Shown: piece by piece, positions 63,173-64,000 of the stretch | Layout: every line of letters begins with the position of its first letter | How positions within the stretch are numbered: position 1 is the stretch's first letter | Assembly (NCBI RefSeq): GCF_035989265.1 | Contig: NZ_JAYKZX010000003.1 | Coordinates: 1 to 64,000 of the forward strand | Length of the DNA: 64,000 bases | Reading direction: 5' to 3' | From: Sphingobium sp. HWE2-09 | GTDB lineage: Bacteria > Pseudomonadota > Alphaproteobacteria > Sphingomonadales > Sphingomonadaceae | Made by a program: the position numbers and the translations under genes | The notes under the pieces: generated by a model | The model's database searches: none | What the model saw: the letters and a program-made list of their open reading frames with translations, nothing else | Told to the model about the DNA's origin: nothing

Positions 63173-64000
63173 TCGCACGCCATTCGGGGGGCGCGTTGCT
63201 TGCAGCGTTGATGCTGTCTGCCTGCGCGGGCGGCATGATCCCGCCTTCGGCTGGCGGCCCCGCGCCATTACCGGCCAGTCCCCGGCCCTCGGGCGACAGT
63301 GCGACCCGTCCCGTCCCGGCCACGCCGCGCCCGGCCCTGCCGGTCGAAGTGCCGACCGATCCGGCGCTCGACAAGACCACCGCTGCGGGCGTCGGCGTCA
63401 CGCGCGGTCCCGATATCGCCAGCCTCATCCCGTCGGGCGAACGATCGCGCCTGGCGCTCCAGGCCTTCCGCATATCCTGCCCGACGCTGATGAAGCGGAC
63501 CGACGCCAGCGGCCTGACGCGCGGGTCCGATTGGAACAATGCCTGCGCCGCCGCGTCCAGTTGGCCCGAAACATCGGCTAGCGAATTTTTCGCCCGCTAT
63601 TTCGAAGCGGTGCAGGTGGGTGACGGCACGGCCTTCGTCACCGGCTATTATGAACCGGAAATTGCCGGATCGCGCACGCGCCAGCCCGGCTATGACGTGC
63701 CCATCTATCGCCGCCCGACCGACCTGATCGACGTCGATCTCGGCCAGTTCAGCGATAGTCTGAAAGGGCGCACGATCCGCGGCAAGGTGAACGGCACCAA
63801 GTTCGTCCCCTATGACGATCGCAGCCAGATCGTTTCGGGCGCGCTGACCGGGCGCGGGCTGGAACTGGCCTATGCCGCCGATCCGGTGGAGTTCTTCTTC
63901 CTCCAAGTGCAGGGCAGCGGTCGGCTGAACTTGCCCGACGGCGGCGTCATGCGCATCGGCTATGACGGGCAGAATGGCCGCGACTATACTGGCATCGGCA
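63169..64000 (+). CDS. mltA: Membrane-bound lytic murein transglycosylase A (3' end beyond window)
   Basis: At least 277 residues before the right edge. A lipobox (LSACAGG, Cys about 19) follows a signal peptide; a Pro-rich linker follows. The MltA domain starts WNNACAAASSWPETSASEFFARYFEAVQV, with VTGYYEPEIAGSRTRQPGYDVPIYRRP and KVNGTKFVPYDDRSQI, then AYAADPVEFFFLQVQGSGRLNLPDG. The catalytic Asp of the C-terminal block lies beyond the window. The ATG overlaps the stop of the Tim44-like gene. It cleaves peptidoglycan glycan strands at the outer membrane. Confidence 0.94.
   Translation, partial: MIARHSGGALLAALMLSACAGGMIPPSAGGPAPLPASPRPSGDSATRPVPATPRPALPVEVPTDPALDKTTAAGVGVTRGPDIASLIPSGERSRLALQAFRISCPTLMKRTDASGLTRGSDWNNACAAASSWPETSASEFFARYFEAVQVGDGTAFVTGYYEPEIAGSRTRQPGYDVPIYRRPTDLIDVDLGQFSDSLKGRTIRGKVNGTKFVPYDDRSQIVSGALTGRGLELAYAADPVEFFFLQVQGSGRLNLPDGGVMRIGYDGQNGRDYTGIG

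Noticed and set aside
1..64000. CRISPR array or prophage
   Set aside because: No regularly spaced repeats with unique spacers, no cas genes, and no phage structural or integrase genes were seen.

Overview
The window is high-GC chromosomal DNA from an alphaproteobacterium, most likely a sphingomonad (Sphingobium/Sphingomonas group). The evidence is a crtY-crtI-crtB carotenoid set, a TldD/CpdR/SecB-Tim44-MltA gene complement, the mutM-rpsT-dnaA neighbourhood, and dispersed palindromes of the type that encodes [15 protein letters not shown] peptides in sphingomonad genomes. Species cannot be fixed from the sequence alone. There is no prophage, no CRISPR array and no rRNA. One tRNA (Val-GAC), one IS5-type insertion sequence and two candidate small RNAs are present.

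Layout. 0-4.5 kb: a PLD/cardiolipin-synthase-like gene cut by the left edge, rpoZ, a glycine-zipper envelope protein, a frameshifted ung, a class A beta-lactamase-like enzyme and an Mpo1-like protein. 4.5-11.5 kb: a surface-polysaccharide-flavoured stretch with two FemAB/BioF2-type GNAT enzymes around a JmjC/cupin oxygenase-like gene, a UDP-glucuronate epimerase, then kdsD, a frameshifted kdsB and a histidine phosphatase. 11.5-12.9 kb: dmeR-dmeF metal efflux with a clear G/C-tract operator. 12.9-17.3 kb: crtY, crtI, a LOG-family gene and crtB. 17.4-19.2 kb: glnK-amtB behind a textbook sigma-54 promoter. 19.3-25 kb: DUF924, tldD, a CHCC zinc-finger protein, and a translationally coupled three-gene operon around an M48 metallopeptidase. 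25-32.3 kb: dctA, cpdR, N-formylglutamate amidohydrolase, a frameshifted acyltransferase, two candidate sRNAs, fbp and a TerC protein.

32.3-34.2 kb is the only clearly foreign-looking patch. It is AT-rich and holds an IS5/IS1031-type element that split a small ORF; removing the element and one target duplication restores the ORF exactly in frame. 34.2-44 kb: class II DAHP synthase, a frameshifted cytochrome b561-YceI fusion, thioesterase, DUF983, pabB-pabC, aspartate aminotransferase, msrA and a GT-C-like membrane protein. 44-52.5 kb is a long minus-strand run: ubiE, ubiB, an MNT nucleotidyltransferase with a stub ORF, coaBC, dut, a ThiF/MoeB protein, a DsrE-like protein, thrS and infC. Most junctions overlap. 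52.6-57.3 kb: trehalase, mutM, rpsT and dnaA. 57.4-64 kb: a periplasmic cyclophilin, a DUF4136 lipoprotein, murJ-trpS, secB, and a Tim44-like gene overlapping mltA, which is cut by the right edge.

The most important caution concerns four otherwise well-conserved genes (ung, kdsB, an acyltransferase and the cytochrome b561-YceI fusion). Each carries an apparent one-base loss inside a run of five or six C/G. The uniform pattern points to a systematic homopolymer consensus error rather than four independent pseudogenes, so these genes are probably intact in the organism. I see no single spectacular new system. The best leads are the GNAT/oxygenase/GNAT cluster, the paired sRNA locus at 30.0-30.2 kb, the non-ATG starts of infC and kdsB, the MNT gene wedged into the ubi-coaBC operon, and the palindrome translated inside CoaBC.
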